Assembly (NCBI RefSeq): GCF_014023125.1
Contig: NZ_CP048914.1
Span: forward strand, 62,001-126,000
Source of the DNA: Candidatus Xianfuyuplasma coldseepsis
GTDB taxonomy: Bacteria; Bacillota_I; Bacilli_A; Izemoplasmatales; Izemoplasmataceae
Length of the DNA: 64,000 bases
Reading direction: 5' to 3'
Part shown: one piece after another, positions 54,001-63,363 of the stretch
Numbering within the stretch: the first letter of the stretch is position 1
How the letters are laid out: every line of letters starts with the position of its first letter
Notes under the pieces: generated by a model
Seen by the model: only the letters and a program-made list of their open reading frames with translations
What the model was told of the DNA's origin: nothing
Database searches by the model: none
Position numbers and translations under genes: made by a program

Positions 54001-54026
54001 AAAAGCACTGTTTTCACAGTGCTTTT
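54001..54026 (-). terminator. Terminator of ppdK
   Basis: AAAAGCACTG/CAGTGCTTTT hairpin, T run on the minus strand. Confidence 0.8.
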
Positions 54027-54031
54027 ATGAT

Positions 54032-56650
54032 TTATTTACGGTTGTTTAATTCCGCTTGTGCAGCTGCAATAATTGCGACTGGGATACGGAATGGTGAACA
54101 AGATACGTAGTTTAATCCAGCTCGATGGAAGAAGTCGATTGAACTTGGTTCTCCACCATGTTCTCCACAAACACCAACAATAATGTCTTTGTTCGCGGAT
54201 TTCGCTTCTTTCGTAGCAAGTTCAACTAAACGTCCAACACCTGTTTGGTCAACAGCTGCGAATGGGTCGTTTGGTAAGATACCTTTTTCTTTGTATTCTT
54301 TTAAGAATTTACCAGCATCGTCGCGACTAAATCCAAAGGTCATTTGGGTTAAGTCATTGGTTCCGTAAGAAATAAATTCAGCTTCCGCACCAATTTGAGC
54401 AGCGGTTAATGCTGCACGAGGTGTTTCAACCATGGTTCCAACTTTATAATCAAGTTCGATACCAGCATCTGCGATTAATTGATCCGCAGTTTCTTTAATG
54501 AATGCTTTCAAGTAGGTTAACTCTTCAATCGTTGAAACAAGTGGTACCATGATTTCAGGTTTCACTACTTTACCTTGTTTTGCCACTTCAATCGCAGCCA
54601 TAATAATGGCTTTTGCTTGCATCACACTAATTTCGGGGTAGGTCACAGCAAGGCGGCATCCACGATGTCCTAACATCGGGTTGAATTCATGTAATGATTC
54701 GAGTGCACGGTGTAATTTTTCGGCACCGATACCTAAATCTTTCGCCACTTCATCGACTTCGTCTTCTTGTGGTAAGAATTCATGTAGTGGTGGGTCTAAT
54801 AAACGGATACATACTGTTTTACCTTCCATTGCGGTAAAGATTTCTTTGAAGTCTTTTAATTGGTGAGGTAAGATTTTTTCCAATGCAGCTTCGCGTGATT
54901 CTTTATCTTCTGCGATAATCATACGACGAACGTCTAAGATCCGTTCATCATCAAAGAACATATGTTCTGTACGGCAAAGTCCAATACCTTCCGCACCAAA
55001 TTTAAGGGCTTGTAAGCTATCGCGTTCGTTATCCGCATTGGCTTTGACACCTAAGCGTTTGATTTCTTTTGCCCATTCTAAGATGGTTTGAAATTCTTCG
55101 GAGAATTCAGGTGCTTTGGTTTCAATGGTACCAGCATATACATTTCCGGTTGTCCCATCAATACTAAATGGTGTTAATTCTGGATATTTTTTACCATTAA
55201 TCGTCATGTATCCAGCTTCTTCATTGATGCTTAATTCACCACAACCAGAAACACAGCATTTACCCATACCGCGTGCAACAACAGCAGCATGCGATGTCAT
55301 TCCACCAAGTTGGGTTACGAATCCTTCACAGACGATCATCCCTTCGATGTCTTCTGGTGAGGTTTCTTTACGGAATAACAATAATTTTTCACCGGTTTCT
55401 TCTTTGATTTGTGCAGCTTTTTCACTACTAAATACAATTTTACCAGATGCAGCACCAGGGCTTGCAGCTAAACCAGTTGTAAGAACTTCTGCAGCATCTA
55501 ATGAATCTTGATTAAAGACTGGGTGTAACAATTGATCAATGGCATTGACATCAATGCGGCGTACCGCTTCTTCCTTATCAATTAATCCCTCTTTCACCAT
55601 ATCAACTGCAATTTTCACAGCTGCAGCAGCAGTACGTTTACCAGTACGTGTTTGAAGCAAGAATAATGTTCCGTCTTCGATGGTAAACTCAACGTCTTGC
55701 ATCTCTTTGTAATGATCTTCTAAGTTGTCCAAAATGTCAGTTAATTCTTTATAAATTGTTGGTTCAACTTCTGCGAAATCATCCAATTCTAATGGCGTAC
55801 GGATACCAGCGACGATATCTTCTCCTTGTGCATTGAATAAGAATTCACCAAAGATGTGTTTTTCACCTGTTTTTGGGTTACGGGTGAATAATACACCTGT
55901 ACCAGATTTGTCTCCAGTGTTCCCAAATACCATTTGTTGTACGTTAACAGCAGTACCCCAAGAATGATCGATTCCGTTGTGATCTCGATAAATTCTTGCT
56001 CGAGGTGTATCCCATGATTCAAATACAGCATTAACAGCCATTTCTAATTGAACTTTAGGATCTTGTGGGAATGGTTTCCCGGTTTCTTTTTCCACGATTT
56101 TTAAGAATTCTTCACTAACAAATTTCCAATCATCCGCGGTTAAATCCAAATCGCCTTTGTAATTGTTTTTTTCTTTGACATGATCGAGCACGTCTTCGAA
56201 TAAATCAAATTCTACTCCTTGTACAACTTCCGCAAACATTTGAATGAAGCGACGATAAATGTCATACACGAATTTAGGATTACCCGTTTTTTCAACCATA
56301 CCTTTAACGGCTTTGTTGGTTAATCCAAGGTTCAAAATGGTATCCATCATACCAGGCATTGATACCCGGGCACCAGAACGAACACTGACAAGTAATGGAT
56401 CGGTATCACTACCAAATTTCTTACCTGTTTCTTCTTCTAAACGTTTGGTATATGTGTCCAAATCAGCTAATAATTCTTTGGAGTTTTTACCACCGTTTTT
56501 GTAGTACTCTGTACACATCTCAGTTGTAATAGTGAATCCTGCAGGAACAGGAACACCAAGTGTTTTCATTTCCGATAAATTCGCACCTTTACCACCAAGT
56601 AAATTCTTTTGCTCTTTGGTACCTTCACCAAACATATAAATTCTTTTCAC
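54032..56650 (-). CDS. ppdK: Pyruvate, phosphate dikinase
   Basis: 872 residues with a GTG start at 56650 (AAAGGTGAG upstream). ATP-grasp domain (LLGGKGANLSEMKTLGVPVP; SVRSGARVSMPGMMDTILNL), phospho-His swivel GGMTSHAAVVARGMGKCCVS, and PEP/pyruvate barrel (GTNDLTQMTFGFSRDDAGKF; VCGEHGGEP with catalytic Cys). Interconverts PEP + AMP + PPi and pyruvate + ATP + Pi. With enolase and iPGM nearby this indicates PPi-linked glycolysis, common in anaerobes and Mollicutes relatives. Confidence 0.97.
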   Translation of the reverse strand: MKRIYMFGEGTKEQKNLLGGKGANLSEMKTLGVPVPAGFTITTEMCTEYYKNGGKNSKELLADLDTYTKRLEEETGKKFGSDTDPLLVSVRSGARVSMPGMMDTILNLGLTNKAVKGMVEKTGNPKFVYDIYRRFIQMFAEVVQGVEFDLFEDVLDHVKEKNNYKGDLDLTADDWKFVSEEFLKIVEKETGKPFPQDPKVQLEMAVNAVFESWDTPRARIYRDHNGIDHSWGTAVNVQQMVFGNTGDKSGTGVLFTRNPKTGEKHIFGEFLFNAQGEDIVAGIRTPLELDDFAEVEPTIYKELTDILDNLEDHYKEMQDVEFTIEDGTLFLLQTRTGKRTAAAAVKIAVDMVKEGLIDKEEAVRRIDVNAIDQLLHPVFNQDSLDAAEVLTTGLAASPGAASGKIVFSSEKAAQIKEETGEKLLLFRKETSPEDIEGMIVCEGFVTQLGGMTSHAAVVARGMGKCCVSGCGELSINEEAGYMTINGKKYPELTPFSIDGTTGNVYAGTIETKAPEFSEEFQTILEWAKEIKRLGVKANADNERDSLQALKFGAEGIGLCRTEHMFFDDERILDVRRMIIAEDKESREAALEKILPHQLKDFKEIFTAMEGKTVCIRLLDPPLHEFLPQEDEVDEVAKDLGIGAEKLHRALESLHEFNPMLGHRGCRLAVTYPEISVMQAKAIIMAAIEVAKQGKVVKPEIMVPLVSTIEELTYLKAFIKETADQLIADAGIELDYKVGTMVETPRAALTAAQIGAEAEFISYGTNDLTQMTFGFSRDDAGKFLKEYKEKGILPNDPFAAVDQTGVGRLVELATKEAKSANKDIIVGVCGEHGGEPSSIDFFHRAGLNYVSCSPFRIPVAIIAAAQAELNNRK

Positions 56651-56794
56651 TGTGACTCACCTTTCTATATCATATATTTTCTAAAAAACCGGTTGTATTA
56701 TATCACTTACATCCTCAAAATTCAACTAAAAGGGCTGAAAAAATACCTCCTGAGAACGCTTTACAGATGATAACGTTTTCAAAGCTGTAAAACA

Positions 56795-56820
56795 AAAAAG
56801 TAGACCGCTGTCTACTTTTT
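56795..56820 (-). terminator. Terminator of the rnf operon
   Basis: AAAAAGTAGAC/GTCTACTTTTT hairpin; the first arm contains the rnfB stop codon. Confidence 0.8.
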
Positions 56821-57117
56821 AATTTGAATGATACTTCCGTCTTTATTTGGATGGTCTTTTAGGTATGCTAAGATCGGATCATAATGCTCATCTTTTCCAG
56901 GTTTACAATCACTTAATGCCTCAACTTCACCATTGACAATTCCTTCGGCAAATCCACTACAACCAGGATACCCACAGGCACCACAGTTATAACCAGGAAG
57001 TAGTTTTTCCACTTCTTCTAAGCGTGTGTCTACTTCCACTTTGAAGACATCGGCTGCAAAGGCAAGTCCAAGTCCTAAGACAAGACCCATAATTGCTAAC
57101 GTAATTGTCGCTGCCAT
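56812..57117 (-). CDS. rnfB: RnfB, short form with one Fe-S domain
   Basis: 101 residues from ATG 57117. One N-terminal membrane helix and a single 4Fe-4S domain of the PF04060 type: YNCGACGYPGCSGFAEGI then SDCKPG. Ordinary RnfB proteins continue with one or more ferredoxin domains (2 to 6 clusters) that pass electrons from ferredoxin; those are absent here and the gene stops cleanly into the terminator. Either this RnfB works with one cluster, or another protein supplies the rest. Starts within the stop of the small Cys ORF (TAATG). Confidence 0.88.
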   Translation of the reverse strand: MAATITLAIMGLVLGLGLAFAADVFKVEVDTRLEEVEKLLPGYNCGACGYPGCSGFAEGIVNGEVEALSDCKPGKDEHYDPILAYLKDHPNKDGSIIQIKK

Positions 57118-57284
57118 TACGCACCTCCATGATGTCCGCAAGAGACATTGTTACATGCGGTGCAAGCCGCTTTTTGTTCATCCGTTAAAGTGGATAACGG
57201 TGCTGGTGTACGTTTGTTAAGTAGGTAGGACAAAATGAAGATTACCACGAGTCCTCCAACCACTAAAATGGGTACGAGTTCCAT
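57117..57284 (-). CDS. Small Rnf-operon membrane protein with CxxCx4CGHH motif
   Basis: 55 residues, too short for routine gene finding. MELVPILVVGGLVVIFILSY is a membrane helix; the C-terminus AACTACNNVSCGHHGGA has three Cys and two His, resembling FeoB-associated Cys-rich proteins. It starts one base after the rnfA stop and its own stop overlaps the rnfB start (TAATG), so it is translationally embedded in the operon. Function unknown; it could bind a metal or Fe-S cluster beside the short RnfB. Confidence 0.7.
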   Translation of the reverse strand: MELVPILVVGGLVVIFILSYLLNKRTPAPLSTLTDEQKAACTACNNVSCGHHGGA

Positions 57285-57285
57285 G

Positions 57286-57891
57286 TTAAATCACCCCAAC
57301 CAATCCGACAAATGCCAAGGACATGATTCCCGCAACCAACAAACTAATGGGAACGCCTTTCCAAGCTTCAGGGATGTTCAATCCATCCATTCGTTCGCGA
57401 ATACTACTGAACGCAAAGATAATCAATCCAAATCCAAGCCCAGTACCAATCGCTGTAGACAACGCAATAAAGAGTCCTTCTCCATACGGCATCGTTTCTG
57501 TCCAAATATTGGCTATGTTTCCTTCACTAACTCCAAGAATAGCACAGTTGGTGGTGATTAACGGTAAGTAAATACCTAAACTTTTATACAACGGTGTACT
57601 GTATCGTTTGATGACCATTTCAACAAATTGAACCAAACTAGCGATAACAAGAATAAAGGCAATTGTCGAAATATAGGGTATATTAAATTCATATAAAACC
57701 AAATCATATAAGGTATAGGTCACGGCACTCGCAATGACCATAACAAACAATACGGCAGCACTCATTCCAATCGCACTACTACTGCGTTTGGATACGCCTA
57801 AAAAGGGACAAACACCTAAGAATTGCATCAAGATTACATTGTTAATCAGCATGGCACTGATGATGGCTGTTGCAAATACAGCAAAACTCAT
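57286..57891 (-). CDS. rnfA: Ion-translocating oxidoreductase subunit RnfA
   Basis: 201 residues with six helices. MLINNVILMQFLGVCPFLGV and LPLITTNCAILGV each carry a conserved Cys, proposed to hold a 2Fe-2S cluster between RnfA and RnfE in the membrane. The pseudo-symmetric partner of RnfE. The start overlaps the rnfE stop by 4 bp. Confidence 0.95.
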   Translation of the reverse strand: MSFAVFATAIISAMLINNVILMQFLGVCPFLGVSKRSSSAIGMSAAVLFVMVIASAVTYTLYDLVLYEFNIPYISTIAFILVIASLVQFVEMVIKRYSTPLYKSLGIYLPLITTNCAILGVSEGNIANIWTETMPYGEGLFIALSTAIGTGLGFGLIIFAFSSIRERMDGLNIPEAWKGVPISLLVAGIMSLAFVGLVGVI

Positions 57892-58652
57892 GCTTGTTCA
57901 CCTGCCTTTTTCATTGCCGCTGCTTTCTTTTTCTCTAAGGCAATGCGTTTTTTCTCTTCAATTAATCGTTTCTTTTCTTCCTCTTTACGACGTTCATCTT
58001 TTACTTTTTTGTTTTGGAACAATGCAAGAATAATACCTAATGTAATAAATGCTCCAGGTGCTAAACTAAACATCGGTAACATATAGTCCTGGATATTAAA
58101 ATTCGGAATCATAAAGAAGAGCCAATCCAAATTAAACCATACAACTTCAGATTCGACAAAGAATGGTAAATAGACACCATACATTAACGTCCCCGTTGCA
58201 ATTAATTCACGACTGATTCCAATCACGAGTAATGCCATGGTGAATCCAAGCCCCATACCGAGACCATCAATCGCACTATCGACGACATTGTTTTTCGAGG
58301 CAAATGCTTCCGCACGCCCTAAGATGAGACAGTTTACCACGATCAACGGAATGAATACCCCAAGCGCATTATACAGATCAAATGCATAACTTTGAGTTAA
58401 CATCCTCACCAATGTTACAAATGTTGCGATAATAACAATATATGCGGGTGTTCGAACATCACTTGGTATGAAGTTACGAAACAAACTAACGACGATATTA
58501 CTACTCGTCAAGACAAATATAACAAGGATTCCCATTCCCAGACTGGTTTCGAACGTTGCGGTAACAGCCAGTGCCGGACACATCCCCAGCAAGAACACAA
58601 AGATGGGATTTTCTTGAATAAATCCCTTTAGAAAATTCTCTTTCTTAGTCAT
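57888..58652 (-). CDS. rnfE: RnfE with charged C-terminal tail
   Basis: 254 residues from ATG 58652 (GAGGTGGGG upstream). Six helices; GMCPALAVTATFETSLGMG and PLIVVNCLILGRAEAFASKN carry the conserved Cys. The last ~40 residues are a strongly charged Lys/Arg/Glu helix (DERRKEEEKKRLIEEKKR onward) that typical RnfE proteins lack or have shorter. Part of the membrane core. Overlaps rnfG by 8 bp. Confidence 0.95.
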   Translation of the reverse strand: MTKKENFLKGFIQENPIFVFLLGMCPALAVTATFETSLGMGILVIFVLTSSNIVVSLFRNFIPSDVRTPAYIVIIATFVTLVRMLTQSYAFDLYNALGVFIPLIVVNCLILGRAEAFASKNNVVDSAIDGLGMGLGFTMALLVIGISRELIATGTLMYGVYLPFFVESEVVWFNLDWLFFMIPNFNIQDYMLPMFSLAPGAFITLGIILALFQNKKVKDERRKEEEKKRLIEEKKRIALEKKKAAAMKKAGEQA

Positions 58653-59184
58653 TTGCCCCACCTCGATTCGTTTCAAAATAAGTCACCGCAGCATCGACGA
58701 TTTTCTCGACACTACCATAGGTGAACGATGCGCCAGTCCGTTCGTCATAGGTGACATTACTCACATCTTGTCCTATAAACGGCGTTACATAGTCGCCTTC
58801 GATTTTTTTGACAAAAATCGGCGTGTTACTCGAATCGGAAATGACGACTTGTTGTATCGTACCATTGGTGGTAATACCAACCAATACGGTGACATCGCCA
58901 TAACTGTTTTTATCACTACCTCGATAGATATATCCAGCAAAGTTCCCATCGCCGTCAAACAATTCTAATTCAACCTCTAATGGTCCATCTAATGGTGTTT
59001 CGACGACATCCTCTTCGGCAGGAATCGCATCCAAATCAAACATCTCGGCGTAATACCCAAACTCTTGATTCCGGATGTTCTCTTCAATGCGGTCTTCAGT
59101 GAGGAGGTTTGTTCCAAAGATTAAGGCACCACTGACTGCCCCAATCACAACGAGAACCAATGCTGTTTTCAATTTATCCAACAT
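58645..59184 (-). CDS. rnfG: RnfG, FMN-binding subunit
   Basis: 179 residues from ATG 59184 (GGTAGGTG upstream). N-terminal helix, then an extracytoplasmic FMN_bind domain. The covalent FMN site is expected in DERTGASFTYGSVEKIV (T-G-A-S-F-T in place of the usual S-G-A-T-x-S/T), with Thr as attachment residue. Electron carrier between RnfB and RnfD. The slightly altered motif deserves notice but the position is right. Confidence 0.9.
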   Translation of the reverse strand: MLDKLKTALVLVVIGAVSGALIFGTNLLTEDRIEENIRNQEFGYYAEMFDLDAIPAEEDVVETPLDGPLEVELELFDGDGNFAGYIYRGSDKNSYGDVTVLVGITTNGTIQQVVISDSSNTPIFVKKIEGDYVTPFIGQDVSNVTYDERTGASFTYGSVEKIVDAAVTYFETNRGGAND

Positions 59185-60235
59185 AGGAAACACCTACCAA
59201 TACAACCGCAATTGCCGCAACAACGACACCCGCAAAGATAACGGATCCTTTTGTCGTAAACCGCGGATTACTCCATTTAAAGTAATCGAATGCAGAGACA
59301 AACATATTCATGATTAATATACTAAACACAACGCCTTCTGGAAGGGCTCCGAACAGACGAATAATAAACGTAACAAATCCCAGTGCGAATGCAAAATAAA
59401 TTCGTCCCGGTTTCGTGATGGGTGACGTGATTGGATCGGTTGCCATGAACACTGCACCAAACATAACACCACCGCTAAATACATGCATGAGTGGATACCA
59501 GATACCCAGTCCTTGGTACACTGCTACCGCACTTGCTAACCCAAATACCGTTGCGATAAACACCACGGGAATCCGGACTTCAAAACTATGTCGCAAAGCA
59601 AGATATAGTCCACCAACAATAATCAATAAGGCACTTACTTCTCCCAAACTACCAGGAACCCCGATACCAGTAAATAATTGCCATAATGGGATATGATTCA
59701 AAATATCCGCATTAAATAAATTACCCGATTCATTTAAGGTTTGGAGGACTGTCGCACCAGCTTCTCCATCAATGATGGGAATGTTGGCTTGATAGGTACT
59801 CAATGTTGCAAAATTCACCGCCACTAAGACACGTGCTAAAGCAGCCGGATTAAAGATGTTCTGACCAAGGCCACCAAAGAATAACTTCGCCATTAAGATC
59901 CCGAGAACACCGGTAATCACAACAACCCAAATCGGGGTGTTGTCGGCAAGTGTCAACCCAAAGATTAATCCACTCACTACTGCACTATAATTACTCAAGG
60001 TAAAGGCGGTTTCACCTTTTGGGGATGTAATCCAATAATAGATTGCTTCGGTTAGTGTCATCGATAACGTACTCGCTAATAAAATCCATACCGCAGACCA
60101 TCCAAAGCTATAGATGGCAAAAATAATAACTGGGATTAAGGCAATGACAACATCGCTCATCATCCGTGATACTTTCGCTTGAGGACGTCGGAGATAAGGA
60201 CTGGTTTTTCGTATGACTTGAGGCATATGTTCCAT
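59174..60235 (-). CDS. rnfD: RnfD, membrane FMN subunit
   Basis: 353 residues from ATG 60235 (AGGGTGA upstream). About ten helices, PYLRRPQAKVSRMMSDVVIA at the start, LFFGGLGQNIFNPAALARV, and the covalent FMN motif DGEAGATVLQTL (Thr). It is thought to drive Na+ or H+ movement. Overlaps rnfG by 11 bp. Confidence 0.93.
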   Translation of the reverse strand: MEHMPQVIRKTSPYLRRPQAKVSRMMSDVVIALIPVIIFAIYSFGWSAVWILLASTLSMTLTEAIYYWITSPKGETAFTLSNYSAVVSGLIFGLTLADNTPIWVVVITGVLGILMAKLFFGGLGQNIFNPAALARVLVAVNFATLSTYQANIPIIDGEAGATVLQTLNESGNLFNADILNHIPLWQLFTGIGVPGSLGEVSALLIIVGGLYLALRHSFEVRIPVVFIATVFGLASAVAVYQGLGIWYPLMHVFSGGVMFGAVFMATDPITSPITKPGRIYFAFALGFVTFIIRLFGALPEGVVFSILIMNMFVSAFDYFKWSNPRFTTKGSVIFAGVVVAAIAVVLVGVSYVG

Positions 60236-60240
60236 TCGAA

Positions 60241-61542
60241 TCACCCTATTAGACGCTTCGCTTTACGAACATAGTCTGTCACATGAATCTTACTTGTACA
60301 AACATATGCACATAAACCACATTCGATACACTTGTATGCGCCTAGTCCTTTCATTACGTCTTTATCGTTTCGTTTTACCGCATTCATAATCTGAACCGGT
60401 TCTAAATGCGCGGGACAGCTGTAGACACAACTACCACAGCGCACGCATGGCTGTTCTTCATAATCGGTATCTTGTAAGACAATAACCGAAGTCGTTGTTT
60501 TTGAGACAATGACATCACAACTAACCGTTGATACCCCCATCATTGGTCCACCCATAATGATGTTTACTTTATCGTAATCCTCTTTGAATCCATCGGATAA
60601 TTCAATCAACTTCTTCACACTTGTTCCGACTTTAACACGGTAATTTTGCGGATATTTAATCGCATCTCCGGTTAATGTGAAATACCGTTTGGTTACCGGT
60701 AAATTGTGCTTGATTGCATCGTAGACACCAGCTGCTGTCGATACGTTGAAACCAATCACACCGTACTTCATTGGTAGTTCACCATGGGGAACATCAATAC
60801 CTAAGGCATTACGAAATACTTCAATTTCCCATCCTTGGGGATAATAATCACCAAGTTTGACAACTTGGATGTCATACTCCGGAAATTTTCCCTTGATGAC
60901 TTGTGTCAATACTTGATACAGCGGGTCCTTACTCTTTTTAATCGCAATGATTCCCGTTTTAACATGTAGTGCTTGCATGATATAAGTCATCCCCGCAATA
61001 ACACGACGTGGATGTTCCAAAATCAAACGATAATCACTACTTAAATAGGGTTCGCATTCCACCGCATTTATCACGACTGTATCAATTTTTTCTTTGGTTG
61101 CTAATTTTATATACGACGGGAACCCACTACCACCAAGTCCAACCAGTGATTTTTCTTTTAAGATTTGAACCATGTCATCTTGTGTTAATTCGGCGATTGC
61201 CTGATCGGTTCGATCCACTATCGATTCATGGTACGTTTCTTTAAAATCATTGCGGATTTCAACGCAATCGACTTTTCGTCCCGTACGATGGAGTTTCTTA
61301 CTAACCGTTCCTACTGTACCACTCACAGTCGCGTGAATCGGTTGTTCAAAGAATCCCCCGTGGCGGATTCCTATCACTTCTCCTAGTTTGACATAATCGC
61401 CTTCTTTCACATATAAATCATACGTTTTACAGCGACCATTTTGAAGGTGTATATAAACACTTTCTGGTTCTAGGAATCGCATCGTTGGTAATGCTTTTGT
61501 AAGTTCCTTGTAGTCCCTTACCTTCCGAGATTTCTTAATCAT
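60241..61542 (-). CDS. rnfC: RnfC, NADH/ferredoxin-side subunit
   Basis: 433 residues. Barrel-sandwich N-terminus (EPIHATVSGTVGTVS-type), FMN/NADH fold LVGLGGSGFPSYIKLATKEK, and two 4Fe-4S motifs CVRCGSCVYSCPAHLEP and CIECGLCAYVCTSKIH. It binds NADH and FMN at the cytoplasmic face. First gene of rnfCDGEA-orf-B; AGGAAGTGA precedes the ATG. Confidence 0.95.
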   Translation of the reverse strand: MIKKSRKVRDYKELTKALPTMRFLEPESVYIHLQNGRCKTYDLYVKEGDYVKLGEVIGIRHGGFFEQPIHATVSGTVGTVSKKLHRTGRKVDCVEIRNDFKETYHESIVDRTDQAIAELTQDDMVQILKEKSLVGLGGSGFPSYIKLATKEKIDTVVINAVECEPYLSSDYRLILEHPRRVIAGMTYIMQALHVKTGIIAIKKSKDPLYQVLTQVIKGKFPEYDIQVVKLGDYYPQGWEIEVFRNALGIDVPHGELPMKYGVIGFNVSTAAGVYDAIKHNLPVTKRYFTLTGDAIKYPQNYRVKVGTSVKKLIELSDGFKEDYDKVNIIMGGPMMGVSTVSCDVIVSKTTTSVIVLQDTDYEEQPCVRCGSCVYSCPAHLEPVQIMNAVKRNDKDVMKGLGAYKCIECGLCAYVCTSKIHVTDYVRKAKRLIG

Positions 61543-61562
61543 AAAGTCACTTCCTATGTCAA

Positions 61563-63260
61563 TTAGATACGTTCAATAATGGATAATACAATGTCTTTAA
61601 TCTGTTGATTTTTTGTTTGTGATTGAGCTAGTGAATCACCAAGTACTCCGATATAAATTTTCAGTTTGGGTTCGGTACCACTAGGACGCAAAACAAACCA
61701 ACTTCCATCGTCCAATAGAAACTTCAGTACATTGGATGTTGGTAAATCAATATCTTCCGTTGTATCTCCAATATATCGTGTACCAACTAAATAATCCTCT
61801 ACTGTTATAACATTGTATGGCCCAATTTGCAATGGTTTATTGTCACGAATTGTTGCCATAATTTGTTTGATTTTTGCTTCTCCCACCGCGCCTTCTAGCA
61901 CGATATTCACCAAATCTTCCACATAATAGCCATATGTTTCATATAAAAATAATAAATAATCGTATAAGGTTTTACCGGTTTGTTTACCAACATTGGCCAC
62001 CTCACTGATTAACAACAATGCTTGAATACTATCTTTGTCACGGACAAAATCTTTGATGACATACCCATAACTTTCTTCATAACCAAACATAAATTCTGTA
62101 TCCGTAGCTTCAATTGTTTTGGCTTGTTCACCAATGAATTTAAAGCCTGTTAACGTGCTTTTTACACCCATGCCAAATGCTTTGGCAATCGTTGCTCCAA
62201 ATTCACTTGTCACCACCGTATTGTAAACCATTCCTTGTTTAGGGAGCGTCCCTTGTTGCTCTCTGGTGTGCAAAATATAATGCACTAGAATGGCTCCGGT
62301 TTGATTTCCTGTTAGTAATTTGTACTCACCGTCATGCCATACGGCAACACCCAATCGATCCGCATCGGGATCGGTCGCAATCAAAATATCCGCGTTATGT
62401 TTTGTCCCATAACGAATGGCATATTCAAACGCTTCTTTATTTTCCGGATTTGGACTTTTTACGGTACTAAAATTCGGATCTGCCACCATTTGTTCTTCAA
62501 CCGGAATCACATGATAGCCATTTCGTTGTAATGCTTTTGTTCCGATCATTGCACTTGTGCCATGAAGCGGTGTAAAGACTATATCTACGATCTTTGGTAC
62601 ATCATTTCGTAGTTGCACGGTATCCACCATATCGAGATATGCTTTGTCAATGTCCTCGCCAATCCATGTAATCATACCATTTTGCTCTGCTTCATTAAAA
62701 TCAACGACGTCAATATCAAATACATCGTCAACAGCATCGACAAGCGCAATTACCTGATCGGCATATTTCGGTACCAGTTGGCAACCATCTTCGTCGTATA
62801 TTTTATACCCGTTATATTTCGGTGGGTTATGACTTGCAGTAACAACAATTCCACCGATGGCATTCAGATGCCGCACCGCAAAACTTAACTCCGGTGTTGG
62901 TCGCAATGCTTCAAAAATATAGGATGTAATCCCAAATGTCGCCAAAACCTTGGCACTTTCTTTGGCAAATTCAACACTTTTATTACGATTGTCATGAGCA
63001 ATCACGACTCCGCGTTTGACATCGTCATGATAGAGGTTCTTCAAGTAGGTTCCAAAGCCGACATTTGCTTTACGAATCGTATAGATGTTCATCCGGTTTG
63101 TACCAGCACCTATGATACCGCGCATTCCCCCTGTACCAAATTCAAGGGATCGGTAAAACGCATCTCTCTTCGCCGTTTCATCCATCCCTTGTAGTTCTTG
63201 TAAAAGCTCTTCTTCAAGCCCTTTTTGATTCATCCATTTCTCGTACTCAGCTTGTACCAT
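61563..63260 (-). CDS. Alpha-phosphoglucomutase / phosphomannomutase
   Basis: 565 residues from ATG 63260 (AAGGTGTGA upstream). The phospho-Ser loop is VTASHNPPKYNGYK, the metal loop ATDPDADRLGVAV, sugar loop FGYEESYGY and the phosphate-binding RPSGTEPKLKIY. The length and order match Firmicutes PgcA-type enzymes interconverting glucose 1- and 6-phosphate. It links glucan breakdown to glycolysis. Its TATAAT lies in the hairpin region at 63297-63302 on the minus strand. Confidence 0.94.
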   Translation of the reverse strand: MVQAEYEKWMNQKGLEEELLQELQGMDETAKRDAFYRSLEFGTGGMRGIIGAGTNRMNIYTIRKANVGFGTYLKNLYHDDVKRGVVIAHDNRNKSVEFAKESAKVLATFGITSYIFEALRPTPELSFAVRHLNAIGGIVVTASHNPPKYNGYKIYDEDGCQLVPKYADQVIALVDAVDDVFDIDVVDFNEAEQNGMITWIGEDIDKAYLDMVDTVQLRNDVPKIVDIVFTPLHGTSAMIGTKALQRNGYHVIPVEEQMVADPNFSTVKSPNPENKEAFEYAIRYGTKHNADILIATDPDADRLGVAVWHDGEYKLLTGNQTGAILVHYILHTREQQGTLPKQGMVYNTVVTSEFGATIAKAFGMGVKSTLTGFKFIGEQAKTIEATDTEFMFGYEESYGYVIKDFVRDKDSIQALLLISEVANVGKQTGKTLYDYLLFLYETYGYYVEDLVNIVLEGAVGEAKIKQIMATIRDNKPLQIGPYNVITVEDYLVGTRYIGDTTEDIDLPTSNVLKFLLDDGSWFVLRPSGTEPKLKIYIGVLGDSLAQSQTKNQQIKDIVLSIIERI

Positions 63261-63308
63261 TACCGTCACACCTTTCATCGAAAAAACATCGAAACCATTA
63301 TAACAAAA

Positions 63309-63340
63309 AAAGACTTATTTTACAATGTAAAATAGTCTTT
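63309..63340 (-). terminator. Terminator of the peroxiredoxin gene
   Basis: AAAGACTTATTTTACA/TGTAAAATAGTCTTT hairpin, T run on the minus strand. Confidence 0.8.
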
Positions 63341-63363
63341 ATAATGTATAACTGGATTTGATT

